Assembly: GCA_033439765.1 (NCBI GenBank)
Contig: JAULSN010000008.1
Location: forward strand, 248,001 to 312,000
Direction of reading: 5' to 3'
Source: Lasiosphaeria ovina
Lineage: Eukaryota; Ascomycota; Sordariomycetes; Sordariales; Lasiosphaeriaceae
DNA: 64,000 nucleotides
The notes under the pieces are model-generated. The model made no database searches, had not been told where the DNA came from, and was given only the letters and a program-made list of their open reading frames with translations. The position numbers and the translations under genes were made by a program. Positions 1-12,998 of the stretch are shown here, piece by piece (positions within the stretch are counted from its first letter, which is position 1; each line of letters opens with the position of its first letter).

Positions 1-614
1 GTGGGAAGGGGGGGAAGCTGGGTTAAAAGTGTCCCACTTGGGGTGAGGGAGCAGCTGTGGTGTGGCTGTCATGGGGGAAATTTCGAAACCTTGTCGGCGA
101 GACCGCCAGCGGCCCAAAACGGCCGGTTTGGGGACCGAGGAGCATGGGAGCAAGACTGGCACCGAGGGATCCAGCACTTGTTTCAATCCGCGGGCCGAGG
201 GCCGCGGGGAGAGGCGGACTGTCCGTGGGTGTGGCCCAGACGACAAGAAGCGTATTCCGCGGGAGCAGGAAGGGGAAGAAGAAGGGAAGGGAGACGGAGG
301 ATGGAAAGGGAGGCAGGCGCATTGTCCAATAGGAGCCGTGCTACTCGGAAGAGGAAGGACGCACTTACACTGGACCAGGCCAAGGCCAACGCGAAAGGGC
401 CGGCGCGTGGTTATGTACGAGGATATTGACTTGTACGCCTTGAGGAAATGCAGGTCAAGGTCGCGGCCCAGCGTGACACGAGCGAGCTGATGGATAACCT
501 TCTGCGCCGTTGGCCTCTCCAAGGGTGGGCAGGATAGGTAGGACGGGACAGTGGTGATGGCAGTGCCTCTGGCTGGCTTCTCGATTTTTGCCGGGCTGGG
601 CGGTGCCACTGGCT

Positions 615-654
615 GCTGGACTGCTGGACTGCTGGACTGCTGGACTGCTGGACT
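615..654. repeat. 8-base minisatellite, five copies
   Basis: Five uninterrupted copies of GCTGGACT are read directly from the sequence. The array lies in gene-free DNA. The unit length is not a multiple of three, so it does not look like a protein repeat. Confidence 0.9.
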
Positions 655-2840
655 ATTTATTTGCCTGCGCTTATGGCGGAAGGAGTGGACGGGGCAGCAT
701 GAACCCGGCTGGCCTCGGGGTCAGGTTTTCTTGTGTTTGGGAAGTTGGGAGGTTGTTAAGGTAGTTTATATGTCGCAAACCGATCGTGGGCAACGTGCAA
801 GACCTCACGTCTTTGTACGACATGGACTGCCATGTAACTTCGGATCATTTGGGACGCGCAGGCGAGCTGAGGTCGAAGCCAGTGCGCGCGAGGAGCGATC
901 TGATCGACCTAGCGAAATGCCCCGAGCAGTCAAAACGGGGCTAAACTCGCAAGAGCAATAATTTGGCCCCAAACTGAGGCGTTACCAGCTGAAGTCTAGC
1001 TCTGTGGAGGCCGCCCCAGCGGTGCACAATCGCTGAATTGTGGCAAGCCAAGAAGCTCTTTGAGCTACCTTGGCTACTAATTAGGCCTCTTACTCTGTAG
1101 ACCTAGCGGCCAGGTTTGGCGCGCGCCGACAGAACAGCAATTTTCTCAGGACCGAAGCTCTGACTGGGGTCCCATTTGTTTTTGCCAGCTTTCCAGGACA
1201 TGGGGACTGAGGACTGGCGACCTTCCCTTCTTGCGGAAGCCGTCGAGTGTCATTGGCAGTGGGGGGATGGACAGGCTGACAAGGCCTTTTGCGCTGAAAA
1301 TACTACCTCAACTGTTAGCGGATGTCTAGAGAGCGGATAATGTATGCACTCCGTACCTTATGTACTGATTATGTACATAGCTGTACAGCATACATACCTG
1401 ACCTACATACATACCGTAGATCCCCCATCGCCAACTGCACGCAGTGGATGGACCCGGAGCTAGTTGAAGCTACTGGAGTGTGCTGCAGGCCGTTGGGCCA
1501 GCCGCGGGCTGGGCTCCGCCGGAAGGTTAGAGAGCACACAGAGAGACCATTGAGCTAGACAGCTGCCGTTCTTGTGCTCTTGGCCCCCGAAAAGCATAAT
1601 CAATTCCGCATGAAGACAGCCGCACACCGTCATCGGAGGGATGGGCGCCTTCGATGCTTTCAGCGGCCACAGGTGAGACAGCCCAGCGCTGATACGGCCT
1701 GGGCGCCATTTGTACCATTTTGAGTCGCAGGACACTTGGGATGGATCATTGAGGGGCAGGCAGCATGAGGGGCAGGGCGACGCGACCGACCGCTGAAGGT
1801 GGCTGCCCTGCACAGAGAAAGTACCTAACCCGACAGATCCCTGCTGCCATTCAGCCAACCGCCAATCCCCGTCCCTGCTTATTTCGAACAAGCTGCATTC
1901 CCAGGTTGTTTGAGCCCTGTGCAGTAGCAGGTGCGCTCTCGGCCAGGGCGCTGGAAACGGCTAAAGTGTCCATAGGGCTGGTTGTTGACAACGACGTCTG
2001 CCGGCTGATCTCCCACTGCAGTTGAGTGATGCGGTACGGTTTCGTCAACGATGGGACGGTTTACGGATGGAAACCCTGTGTATCATCCGAGGACGTAATA
2101 CTCCGCATGATTGGCAGAGTTAACAACCTAGGAACTGGATATCCATACAACCAAGTATGCGGACCTGGTTTCCAGGTTCAAGGGTATCTGGTTGTGGGGA
2201 ACGCATTGTCGGTGACAGCCTGGTTGAAGATGCAGCTTCTGCGCGCAGGGTTACTCCTCTGTCCCTCCCTCTGCACGAGCGTTGTGGAATGGCTGGCAGG
2301 TAATAAAATCCGTAGGGCAGAGTGCCCGTGCCTTGCAGTACCTTGGATGGGCGGCCAGCATGGCTGGTCTCGGTCTACACAGTAGGGTCCCAGGGGGATT
2401 TCTTTGCCGAGGCCTATTTTCGGCTTAGCGGCCTCTTGTTCAGCTGCGTTGAGCCCTACAGGGGGGCCACACCACGCGCGTCCACCCCTTATGATCTTGC
2501 CTCCCGGATTGCGGAAACTCCTCGAGTCGGGCAAATCGTAGCGCGCGATCTCCTTCAGTGTAGGAGGGCCAGGTACGGAGTAGCTAATGGGTGTTTCTCG
2601 AGGCAACAAACAGTTGACCGGTTGGATGGATCAATTGATACGGGGTACTCCGTATCCGTGACTGAGAGAGGGATGTGGGCTCGCGGAGGAGGGCGGCTGG
2701 GTGAGGTAGGTAGGCACGCGGCTGCCGAATTTGTCACCGTCTTCTTCGTCGCCCGCCTAGGTGGATAGTCAGCCAGCCCTGTGCCAAAGCGTCTTATTGT
2801 TCCCCATTTCCTCTGGCGATAGCTCGCATCATTGGATGGG

Positions 2841-2875
2841 GACGTGACGGACGTGACGACGTGACGACGTGATAG
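2841..2875. promoter_or_regulatory. Cluster of ACGTGA(C) words
   Basis: Four copies of ACGTGA fall within about 35 bases (GACGTGACGG, ACGTGACGAC, GTGACGACGT, GATAG). The ACGT core with a TGAC flank resembles half-sites of bZIP factors of the CREB/ATF/Hac1 type. No start codon of a supportable gene lies nearby, so a role is only inferred. It could also be a simple tandem repeat without function. Confidence 0.35.
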
Positions 2876-5800
2876 ACGCGACCGGGTCTTGGCATTATGA
2901 CAGGGGAACAGGTTGTTGAATAACCTCACCAACCGAGGTCCCCCAGCATCACAGCATCGCAGCATCACATCGCAAACCGGCTCTTCAGCTAGCCCGAGAC
3001 AGTTGTTGAACCTGGATGGAGGGACAGATCGTCACCGCCGGTGGTGCGGCGGCTACCAACGCTGCGGGCTGCAGAATTGCATGCCCTGCACGATCGCGAT
3101 CATCTGGGATGGTGCGGTACGGGATGCAATTCGTGGCTTTCAAAAACGAAAAATGTTAGTTCAGCTCGTGGCTAGTTTTGGCGGCGCCCTTTTTTTGCCA
3201 GGTGATTGGCGACCCACAGGCCACAGGGACTTCTGTCCCTCCTGCCTCGTGAGGTAGCGTGTAACCCCAGCCTGGGAGCCGTGCTTTCCAATACAAAGAG
3301 GCCAACGCCCGACGCCTGTGGATCTCCCATGACCACTGCAATGGCCAGTGTCTGGCACGAACTGTATGTTTGTGCTGATTTCACTTCGAGCAGCTCAGCT
3401 CGTAGCTTGACCACCAAGAACTCAAATTGAGGAATCAGCTAAGACAGGCAGTCAAGGGTTCAGTAACCATATTTCTATTACTGCTTTTGTCGACTGAATC
3501 CCCGGACACGAAGTGCTTCGTATCTACAGATTAAACCGTGCGGAGTGGCGGCGGGCGCCGCACTATCAGCGGTCCACAGCTGCAGCCACAATCAGATCGA
3601 TCAGCTCCACGACCTTAGAATCGTTAGGCCAGGCACCGCAGCAACATGCATTTGAAGTACCTAAAGTACTGTACGAAGTACTTTACATACACATATCCAG
3701 CAAACGTATCTGGGCCTTACCTCCGTAGTCTGTACACAATATCCCAGAGCTTTTACAGTTCTATCGACGATTGCCTCGAGATTGCTAATGAATTGCATGT
3801 AATGTATCCGCGCTGGTACTTTTATACCCAACCTAAGTAAGGTAGTACATACCTGTAGGTAAGGTAGGTAGGTTCTGTACATACATAGTATGTTCTCTAG
3901 TACTCAGTCCTCTGTATACATCAGCTTTTAGTTTCTAGTAGGTTGCTATGTATCGGTCTGGTAATTAGCCCCCATTTCCGAGCCTGGTCTGCCTCGGTTG
4001 CTTGGCACGCATCTCGCCCATACTCGTACTTGCACGCAGCTCCACAGCATCGTGCGAAAAATGGGCAGCGAAAAACGGAGTATGGAGCGGAGCCCACCCG
4101 TAGCTCCATTCCCGAGGTTGCGGGGCTGCGCGTTCGCCACTCCTCATCCAAAAGACCAGCCCGTTTGCCTCGACGGGCATGTCGTGATAATGGATGTGCG
4201 GCCGGAAAGGCAAGTGGCATTCGGCGACCTTGTACCCCTCCTCATCCGTGGAGTAATCTCAATCCCTGTAGTTCGTGACGCTTCGGCAATCCTCCCAGAA
4301 CCAAGGTTGCCTGCCAAACCTGGAACCTACCTATGGAGGTACGGATAGGTAGGCATTTGGCTATGCCACTCTGCTTGCAGCTGAGACCGGACGACAAAGT
4401 CCACTACTATCAGACAGACCTGCCTGCCTATCATCCCACATACATACTACCCGCTTTGCAGTCACCTATTATGGGATTCCGCATCTACCTCTCTCTACTC
4501 GCCGCCCCTCCTCCTGCTGCAGTCTAGTAACAATGACATCTGGATGGCATTCATTATGTTGAGCCTTTTCGAGCCGGCGGGCTAGATTACTTTCGCACCC
4601 AATTCGCACGACATGGCTATACTCCGTATATATATCCAGGTACGTACAGACGAAGACATAAATACCTGGTATGTACTAGGTATGTACGAAGTACCTACCT
4701 TACCTAGTAAGGTAGGTAAGGTACCAACTTGGCCAAAATAAGAAACGGAGGGCCTCGTGGTTCGGACTGATGCAGGACTGTGCCATACGGACATCCACCT
4801 GGTAATTAACCCATAAGGGTTCCGCAGACAGACTCGGAGGCATGAACCGCCGGCGCATGCCATGCGATGCCATGCCGTTCCGTCCATGCCTGCATTGTCG
4901 CCGATACGGGCCCGAGTGCTTACTCATGGCGCCGATGCAATGAACAAAATTGTTGCGATTGGTGTAGAGGCTGACTGTTGGCGATTGTTATCGGTTCGGT
5001 CATGTCACAGTGGACGGAGACGGGCCTTTCCTGCACAGTGCACAGCTGTCACAAATTTTAATCGCGGTCAGGCTGGCCCTCTCCCGACAATCCGACGCAC
5101 CCCTCCCTCTGCCTGTGCCATCACCTCAGCCCTACGAGACGACCCCTGCAGGCAAATCATCCCGGCCCTTGTTCGTTCCCCGTGCGGATGCACAATCCTA
5201 CAGGGCAGCATTACTGTTTCCTGCCGTTGGTTCCGAGCTCGCGTCGAAATCCTTTCCTCCCAGGTCTCAAAACGAAAAGGCCGATGGATCGATTCGGGAG
5301 GCGCCACAACGTATAGAACAAAAGCAAAAAAGAACCCCAAGAGCCCGTGGCCCGAGCCTAGAGTCTGCCGTGGCTCCCGCTCCTTTGATGGATGCTCCAG
5401 GAACCAATATGGAGAAAGTGCAGCCTGGAAGGCATCAGTGTGAATCATCACATGGAAGTTTTGCACCAGGACGCGCTCCACTGACGGGCGCAACTTCCGT
5501 CTGCAGACCATGGCCCCGAACTTGGAAAAAAAAAAGGTGTATCCAGATGACATGCCACAAAAGCCCTGCGAATGCGATCACGACATTTTTCGGCGGCTCT
5601 CAAAGGCTCTGACCGCTACTTTTTTGATGAATTATAATTCTCCAATATGCGCAGTCTGCCCGTCAAGACGAGACCGCCATTGAGGCGACTTGGAGTCTCG
5701 ACGCATTGATTGGCTCACGGGCTCAGTCAATCAGCTCCCTCGTGCCACGGCTGGGATTAAGTGTGGCAAAGGGCTTAACCTGAAGTCGTCAGCTCCTTTT

Positions 5801-7604
5801 CCTTCTCCTTCTTGTGCCATGCCGCTTTTGCAATCTTCACTTTTTATCTCCCAAGGCACTCCGACACTCCATCCGCTAGTATGCACTGTACATACATGCA
5901 TACGGATACTAGTGCTCGCATTCACTCGGTAGGTTTGCCGTTTTGCTTTGCTGGACCATGCCGCCCCGCAATACAATACGAAGGAAGGACAAACGATTGC
6001 TCTGCCAGAAAGAAATCCCAAAAGAGATGGCATTCTTTCTTATTTAATTTTTTTTTGGTTTTCCGTTCGTTCGCTGTGACTCGTTATGGGGTTTGCCGCA
6101 TCCAATCTGGTGGTATCCAACCAGGAGCTGGGTGGGTTCTGGCGTCACATCGTCGTCTTTGTCAAGCGACGGCACCGCCCCTCACCAAGTTTCTTCTGCT
6201 CTGGGTCGGCCGCCCTTGATGAGCCATTGACTGGACAGGATACGGAGCGCCTCGATCTCATCATGGCATCCGTCGCGATTCTTCACTGGGCCAAACCGCC
6301 GCTTAGGACGCAGAGGCTAGGTCGTGTGACGCTGCGTCTTCGCCAGATGGAGCAATGCAACGCGATCCTGCCACAGCTGAGTTCTGGAGACGAGACAGCA
6401 AGGCTCGACTCCGACTCTGGACTCGCGAGGCTGGGCAGCCCAATGGTTCGCGTAAACTGTTTTCTCTCGTCCTATTATCTCCAGTCTCCCTTCTCGTGGG
6501 ATTTTGCGGGCCCTCATCTGCGCAGAGGACGGACGTGTTGAGATATGACACCGCATGACGGCACGTCGTGCAAAAACTCCCCTCACGGCCCAACAAGTGC
6601 GTCTCGAGTTCTCATGTGCCACACAAAGGCCTGCCTTGGACAATCCGATCTCGTCGGGACGCTTCTGGATGGAGGCGGCACAGCCGATTCCACGTCGCAT
6701 TCTCTACCATTCGCCGGCGGGAGAGAGCCCCAAGGAGCTGTCATCCCCTCCTTCGCGCCCCGTCTTTACCCACTTGAGCCGCGCGCCAGTCTCGACTCGG
6801 GTTCCTTAACTATCAAACAAAAAAGGCTCCAGAGACCCGTCGTCATGCTGTCGCCGCCGCCGCTTTACACGAGGGCCTAGCCATGCGCTTCTTGGCTCAA
6901 CGCAAGGAAGGCGCACTTCCGCCGTTGGCGTCTTGTCCCAGCTCGGTTTCGCTCTGGTCATGTCCTGGGCTCAACTTCCATCATCTGACTGGCAATATCA
7001 AGTCAAGTCACACCTCAGCCCCCATAGGATACCAGTGCGGTGCTTGTCAGCCAGCCTCGTGCCGGCTTGTCAAGCGCCAGTCAGGTTTCGCGTGTCCCGG
7101 GATATTGGGCCAGTTGCGCGACTGGATAGGCCGGCCCGTCTTGAAAGGGCGGTGACCTCGCCTCCACCCTCGCTGCGTCAAGAGTCGTTGCGGACGCGGG
7201 TGATGCTGTCTTTTGCGGTGGTTATTGTCTCTGTGTCAGATCCTGGTGGCAGGGTTGGTCAGTCTTCGATCTAGTGGGCACGGAGAGGAGAGCTCGGGGC
7301 AACCTCTCAGCATGGCGTAAGGGGATCTTGCTGACTTCCTGGAGAGCCTCACAGACAGTGATTCGTAGAGCTTCCATCGTGGCTGCGGACAAGGTGAGAC
7401 GTAAATGAGCGGGACCTCGCTCCAGCTTGCCCTGTGGTGATGCTCCTCGTCATCGAGAGGGTCTACACGCTCGCTTCGGTTTCTCCCTGTGTCCTTGCAG
7501 GCAATAACTCACCTTCCACATGACAGGCGACGCGTCTCACCCGTGGACATACCATTGCCAATCCATTCCATCCTCTCCTGCCATGTCCCCATGCTCAACG
7601 GGGA

Positions 7605-7628
7605 GGGGGGGGGGGGGGGGGGGGGGGG
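7605..7628. repeat. Poly-G tract, 24 bases
   Basis: An uninterrupted run of 24 G follows GGGA in intergenic DNA. Runs this long are unstable in replication and in sequencing, so the length is uncertain. A similar run of 23 occurs at 15567-15589. Confidence 0.9.
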
Positions 7629-8846
7629 CTATTGATGAAACCGAATGGGGGGAAAAGCCACCATCACATCTGCCGCTATTTGTCATCCTCATCCCCATCC
7701 CATCGTTCCTAGCACGACCATCAACGCCGCCGGCGCCCCAAAGCCGCAGCACGCTGACATGAGCATCGTAAATTATGGCAGCGGCGGGTGGAAGGCACGA
7801 GCGGGGAAGAATGGGATCGCAAAAGTATCATCCCGACGGGAGTCGTCGCAGTTGCGTTGCCGAGAGGCTAAGCAAAATGGAAGCAGGCGGTCAGCCAAGA
7901 TCCCGTCGGCAGCATTTTTTCTTTGCTCCTCAGCACTGGGAGCCCGCCTCTTTCTGTCACCCCTCCCCAAAAATTCCTCACTCTTCCTCACCGCTGTCTA
8001 GGATACCTGCAGAAAGAAGCGGTCGAAAAGATACGAGGTGCCAAGAAGGGATATTAAAGGTTTGCATTTACCTCGTTACTGGGCCGTTGGATGGCACGAG
8101 AGGGCGATACAAGACGAAGTAGAGACCAAGTAACGAGATGATGCATTAGCGCGGTTGGGCATAAGATCGCCTTTTTGCGATGACTTGCAGATCCTAGACC
8201 AAAGAGACGCCTCCTCGCGCGCGGCTAAGACATACTTACCAGATACCAACCTAGGTGCCCAGTCTGAGTAATACGAAGCAAGGGAGGGCAAAAAAAGAAA
8301 GAAGAAAAGAAGAAAATAATTCGTGGCATTTTCGCCTCAATTGACAGGAGCTGTTACATGGATATATGTGGTGGGTGTGTGTGCGTGTGCGGTGGGAGAT
8401 CATACATACATGGAGACTAAGAAACGAGAGCAAGCAATCCAAAAAGAGAAAAAAAAGAGTACCTAGTAAGCAATACAAAGTAGCCCAAACTCCACAGCCT
8501 AGTATTGGTAAGTGATGAGATAATCGGTAACCACTGAACGCCGGATACCAACACAACCTCTGTCCAACCGATAAAAAAGAGAAAAGGGGGTGTGCGCGAG
8601 GAAGAGGGAGAAGGGGCGGCCCGGTGACCAACCACCCTGCCATGTGGTATTGCCACTGTAAAAAAAAGACGACGGCAATATTTCCAAGCCAGTTACAGTT
8701 GGTTGTCAAGAACACGGGATACGCAGGGAGAAGGGCCCACGTGCCAAGAAGACAAGATATCTTCTAGGAGAACGTGTGCACACAGGAATTGGAGGAAAGG
8801 CCCTGGATCCCAAGAGAATTTGCAAAAACGCAAGCCCCTTCATCTC

Positions 8847-11069
8847 TTACAGCGCGGATATCTCCATTGGCTCGCCACCGCCGCCTCCCATGACCTCGGA
8901 TTCGTCTTCCATCATGCGGATCATGCCATCGAGGTTCTCGTCCAACATCTCCTGGTCCTCGGGCGGAAGACAGCTCTCGAGAAGATGGCGGTACTTGTCG
9001 ATTTTCTCGCCCGTGCCCAGCATGCCACGGGCCTCGACGTACTCGGTCTCGATGGCGCGCTGCTCCTGGAGGATCCTCTGCAGCTCCGCGGCCAGGCGGA
9101 GACGGTTCTCGTAAGTGTCGGCGTCCTGCCCATTGGCGCCGCCGGCGTCCCCGTTCACCATCATGCCCAACTCATGCTCGACCGCTTCCTGCACGGCGAT
9201 GCGGTTCTGGTGGGTCACGTAGGCGAGTACCTTGTTTCGCGCATTGGCGGCGTCTTCATTGGTCTTGGCGGCGGCCTCGTCAGCCTCGACGCGCGATTCG
9301 AGATCGGCGACGGACGCTCGCAAGTTGTTTAGTTCAGCCTGCGTATTGAGAAGAATACGCCGCGCCTCTATTTCCGCGTCGTCGTTCTCCTTGAACTCGT
9401 CGTCAAAGCTCCGTGCCAGGTCCTGGAACTTCTGGAGCACAAGAGGCGTGATGCGCGACTGTACCGTGTTGGCTGCATCGCTTTGGTAGCTGACAGCTAG
9501 CTTGGCTGAGTCGGCGACCGCGTCGCGAAACGCATTGTGCTGTTGGGATTCTGGCGCGAATGGACTGGACGAGCGTTGCGGGCCTGAGCGGATGGTCTTG
9601 GACTTTGAGGCATTGAGCTCCTTGATCAAATCCTCGGCCCTAATGCCTTCGTTGTTTGGGATATCGGTGGATGCGCCGCGGCCAAGAAGCGCGCGTATGC
9701 ATTTACGGGCGTCTCTTTGCGCAGCAAGATGCACCGCAGTATTGCCTTCTTGGTCCTGGGCGTCAAGTAGCTGCTGCACAAAGTCGGGATGGTGTGTTTC
9801 CTGCAACTTGTTCAGGATGTTGTCTAGATAGTACCGCGAGCACGAGTGACTCGTGACGAGCCCACTCTTCATAACTGCCGCGTGGTGTATGACGGTGCAG
9901 CCCGATGCATCCCGGGCTTCGACGGTACCAAATAGCTCCTTCATGATAAGTGGGAATGTTTGTTTCTCGTAACAATTGGTGAAGTTGACGGCTCGCATGA
10001 GGGGCGTCTCGCCGCGCACGTTCTGCGCCCTTAAATTTGCACCAAAACGCTTCAGTTGCTTGATGACATCGACGTCGCCCATGGCGGATGCCCAGTGTAG
10101 AGCGGTATGACGCTCTGTGTCGATTTCGAAGTCGGGCTGGAAGTTGGTTGGAGGGTCTGGGCGAATGGTGGGTTGTTTGTTCCTAGAGAGTAAGAAGTAG
10201 TCGAGCAGCTCGTCCCCATACATGGCGTGCTGCTGCTGTGTGAGGTCTTGTATCATCTCCTCCCGCTTTCGTTTCCTGTGGCCCGTTGAGAATTGCGCCG
10301 TGTCGTAGCGGTCGTCTTCTCCCATGTACGAGGCCGAGGCCACTGTCAAGTTGTCCGGGGTGTCATCTTCCGGCAGCTGGGAATCTGCCTGCTCGAACTC
10401 CTCTTGTACAGGGGCACCTTTGGGACCATGTGAGACGTTGCTGGCTTGCGATGGGGTTTTCTTGTGCGACTTACTGCCCCATTTAGGAACAGCAGGCCTG
10501 GCCTTTGGGGCCTTGGGCTTGCTGGTATGTCTCGGCGCAGGCGGGGGGGTTTCGGTGCCTGGCTGGAACTCGAAGATGGGCCGTAGCCGGTCGTAGATGT
10601 TATTTCGGAGAGCAAGGGACTCGCCCTGTTCAAGGGGAATCCATGTGCCTAGACAGAAGAACGGGAAAGGTTAGCTACCGTACTCAACTGGCGCTATACA
10701 TGGAGATGGTGCAAGTTGAGTCTTTGGCATGCGCACCTTGATACTTTCCATATCCGCCCTGTATTTTCTCGTGTACCTCCTTCTGAACCTCTCGCTCCAG
10801 GATGCGAGTACGGGCGGGCTTGTCGAAGCCAGCGGCCTTCAGAATATGTGTCGCATTGATCCAGTCGTCCTGACGACGGCGCATAACATGTTCTTTCAAG
10901 TCGGGCCCGAACTGGAACTCCCACACAGGGATCTGCCAATGATACGCACGAGTTAGCGGTCTGAGGCAGTTTCGGCAGGGCGGCGGGGACTCAGAGCGCG
11001 AGGGTTCGATTGACTTACACCACTATATGTGGCGCTGTAGATGCCGGCCTCTGTAGTTCCCTTCGCCAT
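8847..11069 (-). CDS. mbp1: APSES/ankyrin transcription factor, Mbp1/Res2 type
   Basis: The three exons are 11069-11019, 10932-10737 and 10648-8847 and give 682 residues. Introns have GTAAGT...CAG and GTGCGC...TAG borders. The N-terminus (residues about 8-105) is an APSES/KilA-N DNA-binding domain, with the family motifs [28 protein letters not shown] and [15 protein letters not shown] basic, proline-rich linker follows. Ankyrin repeats lie at about 255-420 ([39 protein letters not shown]) and a coiled coil at about 510-585. This order is that of Mbp1 of yeast and Res1/Res2 of fission yeast, the DNA-binding subunits of the MBF G1/S complex, which act in the nucleus with a Swi6/Cdc10 partner. 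The start is supported by the match of [17 protein letters not shown] to the family N-terminus. Swi6 itself is less likely because the DNA-binding domain is intact. Confidence 0.95.
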
Positions 11070-12998
11070 GTTTGCGAGCCCGCGCGATGGGCTGAGGCTA
11101 GAAGTAAGGCTAGGTCAAGCGTCGGGGGGGTGGAGGTTGGCGGAAACGGCGGATTCATCGACAGGCCACCTAATATTTTCTCCCCTGTTTGCTGCAGACG
11201 CCAGCGACCAGGATGCAGAATGGCTGAGTTGCTGGAATCCGTAATCCGAACGGCGTATTCCGTACACAAATGCGAGGCTGACGACGTCTGGGTTCGGCGA
11301 CAAGCTCCAATGGGGCGCGATCTGACAAGGCGGTTGCGGAAATGAGGACGCGGCACGAAAAAGACGCGGTGTGGATTGCTGGCATGGCAGGCCCGACGCG
11401 GTTGACGCGAATCCCTTAAAGTGGATAAATCTTGCCGGCACGTGACAGGTCACCACTGAGGGGTAGCACGGCGACTCCCGCCGTCGGCAGCGGCAGCGGT
11501 CAGTGTTTCAGAGCCCCAACGTAGGGACCCCTGAGGCAGGCCACCAACCACAATTTTATCCGCAGGTATCCGTACACTCTTGCCTTTACTTTGGCTCGCA
11601 AAGAAAATAAAAATACCCTGGTACATTTCTGCCCCTCTTCTTAATTCTATTTGGCAAGTCATCGAGAGTCCAGTCATGTCAGGCTCAGGCACTGCGTCGT
11701 CGAAGCTGGACCTAATTGGCCCGACCCATAACTCAAACCAAAGTCATGTTTCTATCTCGGCTCATGATTCATACCCAAGTTATGCACAAACGCGAATGAT
11801 CGGTACTACTTTCCCCGTATTCTGTTTGCTCTATTTGTCCCATATTTCGTGGGGATCGTATTATCATTGGTAATTACTAAGAATTGAGCGTCGACTGACA
11901 GTACATAAGACGTGGGAAAGACGGTTAATTACAACGTCTTGAGTCCTTGCAGTAAACCTACTTTGGCCACGTAACCCTTGTCAGGGTTTAACCAAAGGGA
12001 CTATTCCAGCTCAAATACCGGCAGGTTCATGATTTTCTTGTCCGTATTTGACCGTTTATCGCTTTTGAAACACTCCCATATTCATCGTGTCCTTTTCTGT
12101 CTGCATTGATCGTTTCTCCCAAGACATAATTCAGCTATTACTTCCACATGACATTTGAACAGCCAATTCGCGGTGAGGTCAGTCAAGTGGGCCACTTAGT
12201 GAATCTCAATTCGCAACATAAAAAGTAGGTCGCCGTGCCGAAACACCAGACAGTGGGAGGCGACGTCGACACAAGAGAATGACACACTGGCAAGGATCGG
12301 CTCAACGGTGCCGAATATCGCATATTTAATTTGTACCTACATATGTGGCCTCCGCCAAGTATGGCGTAACGTTCAGATTGTTTGGCTGTCGGCATTGGAT
12401 GTCGAATGGTGCGATATCACGCGAGAATGGCAAAATTGCGTTTTGGCGAGATAGCGCATCCTAAGCCCACAACTGGAAACCGTCCGGTGATACATTTCCT
12501 TTACTTTGAGAAGAATGTATGGTAGGTTCTCGCTGTATATGCTGCATTAGGAGGTTGGATGGCCATACTCGTGAACCTCAACTCAGAATGCGGCATGGTC
12601 ATCGGGTGATGCCATGAATGCACCACTAAGGATACGGTCGTCAACGGCTGGCATGATGATAATTATGAATTCGTATGCAGCAGGGCTGCGATACTAATAA
12701 CGCCGAATAGATTCGTTGCTGCGTGGCGCAAGCCGCGGGGTATTGCACCTCATGCCCAAGTGACGAGACCTTGAAGCCCGGTTGCGCAACCAAAGAGAAA
12801 CGAATGCACCAGATTGGAGACATCTCGGTCATCCATGAGCTCTCTCCAGAGAGACAACACTCTAGCATAAAAAGAGTAGAAGTCTCCCTCTTTTGCTTTC
12901 CGAGGCCAAGCCAGGACAGGACTGGTTTCTAACAACAAATAATAACCGCTCCCTTCAAGAGACACCAAAATAAGTCAACCCGCTCAAATCTATTCATC
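11070..12998. other. Shared upstream region, divergent genes
   Basis: These 1.9 kb separate the divergent transcription-factor and dioxygenase genes. No credible open frame is present. The middle (about 11880-12720) is richer in A and T than the flanks. The only promoter-like signal I can place is the TATA-like word near 12866. Confidence 0.6.
12866..12874 (+). promoter_or_regulatory. TATA-like box before dioxygenase gene
   Basis: CATAAAAAG lies about 125 bases upstream of the ATG at 12999. It is followed by a pyrimidine-rich stretch and an A-rich leader (ACAACAAATAATAACC), the usual layout of a fungal core promoter. Placement is by position and resemblance only. Confidence 0.4.

Larger units (their letters stand above)
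1..8750. other. Gene-free left flank with short repeats
   Basis: No open frame in this stretch looks like a conserved protein. The longer ones (such as 4862-5612 on plus and 8251-8715 on minus) are low-complexity, have no recognisable domain and overlap each other in several frames. The sequence contains islands of GTAC/TACATAC/GGTAGGTA words (about 1335-1420, 3640-3910, 4320-4340, 4610-4730 and 5880-5935), typical of fungal intergenic DNA. It also has an 8-base minisatellite at 615-654, an ACGTGAC cluster at 2841-2875 and a G homopolymer at 7605-7628. Pyrimidine-rich sequence on the minus strand at 8250-8750 probably belongs to the 3' untranslated region of the transcription-factor gene that ends at 8847. 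The stretch could hide non-coding transcripts or a very divergent gene. Confidence 0.6.

Noticed and set aside
4862..5612. Two overlapping 190-200-codon plus frames and a 161-codon minus frame
   Set aside because: Composition is that of random GC-rich sequence. There is no domain, splice structure or start context, and three frames are open over the same DNA.
8251..8715. 154-codon minus frame rich in Leu/Phe/Ser
   Set aside because: It comes from a pyrimidine-rich tract just downstream of the transcription-factor gene and is best explained as 3' untranslated sequence.
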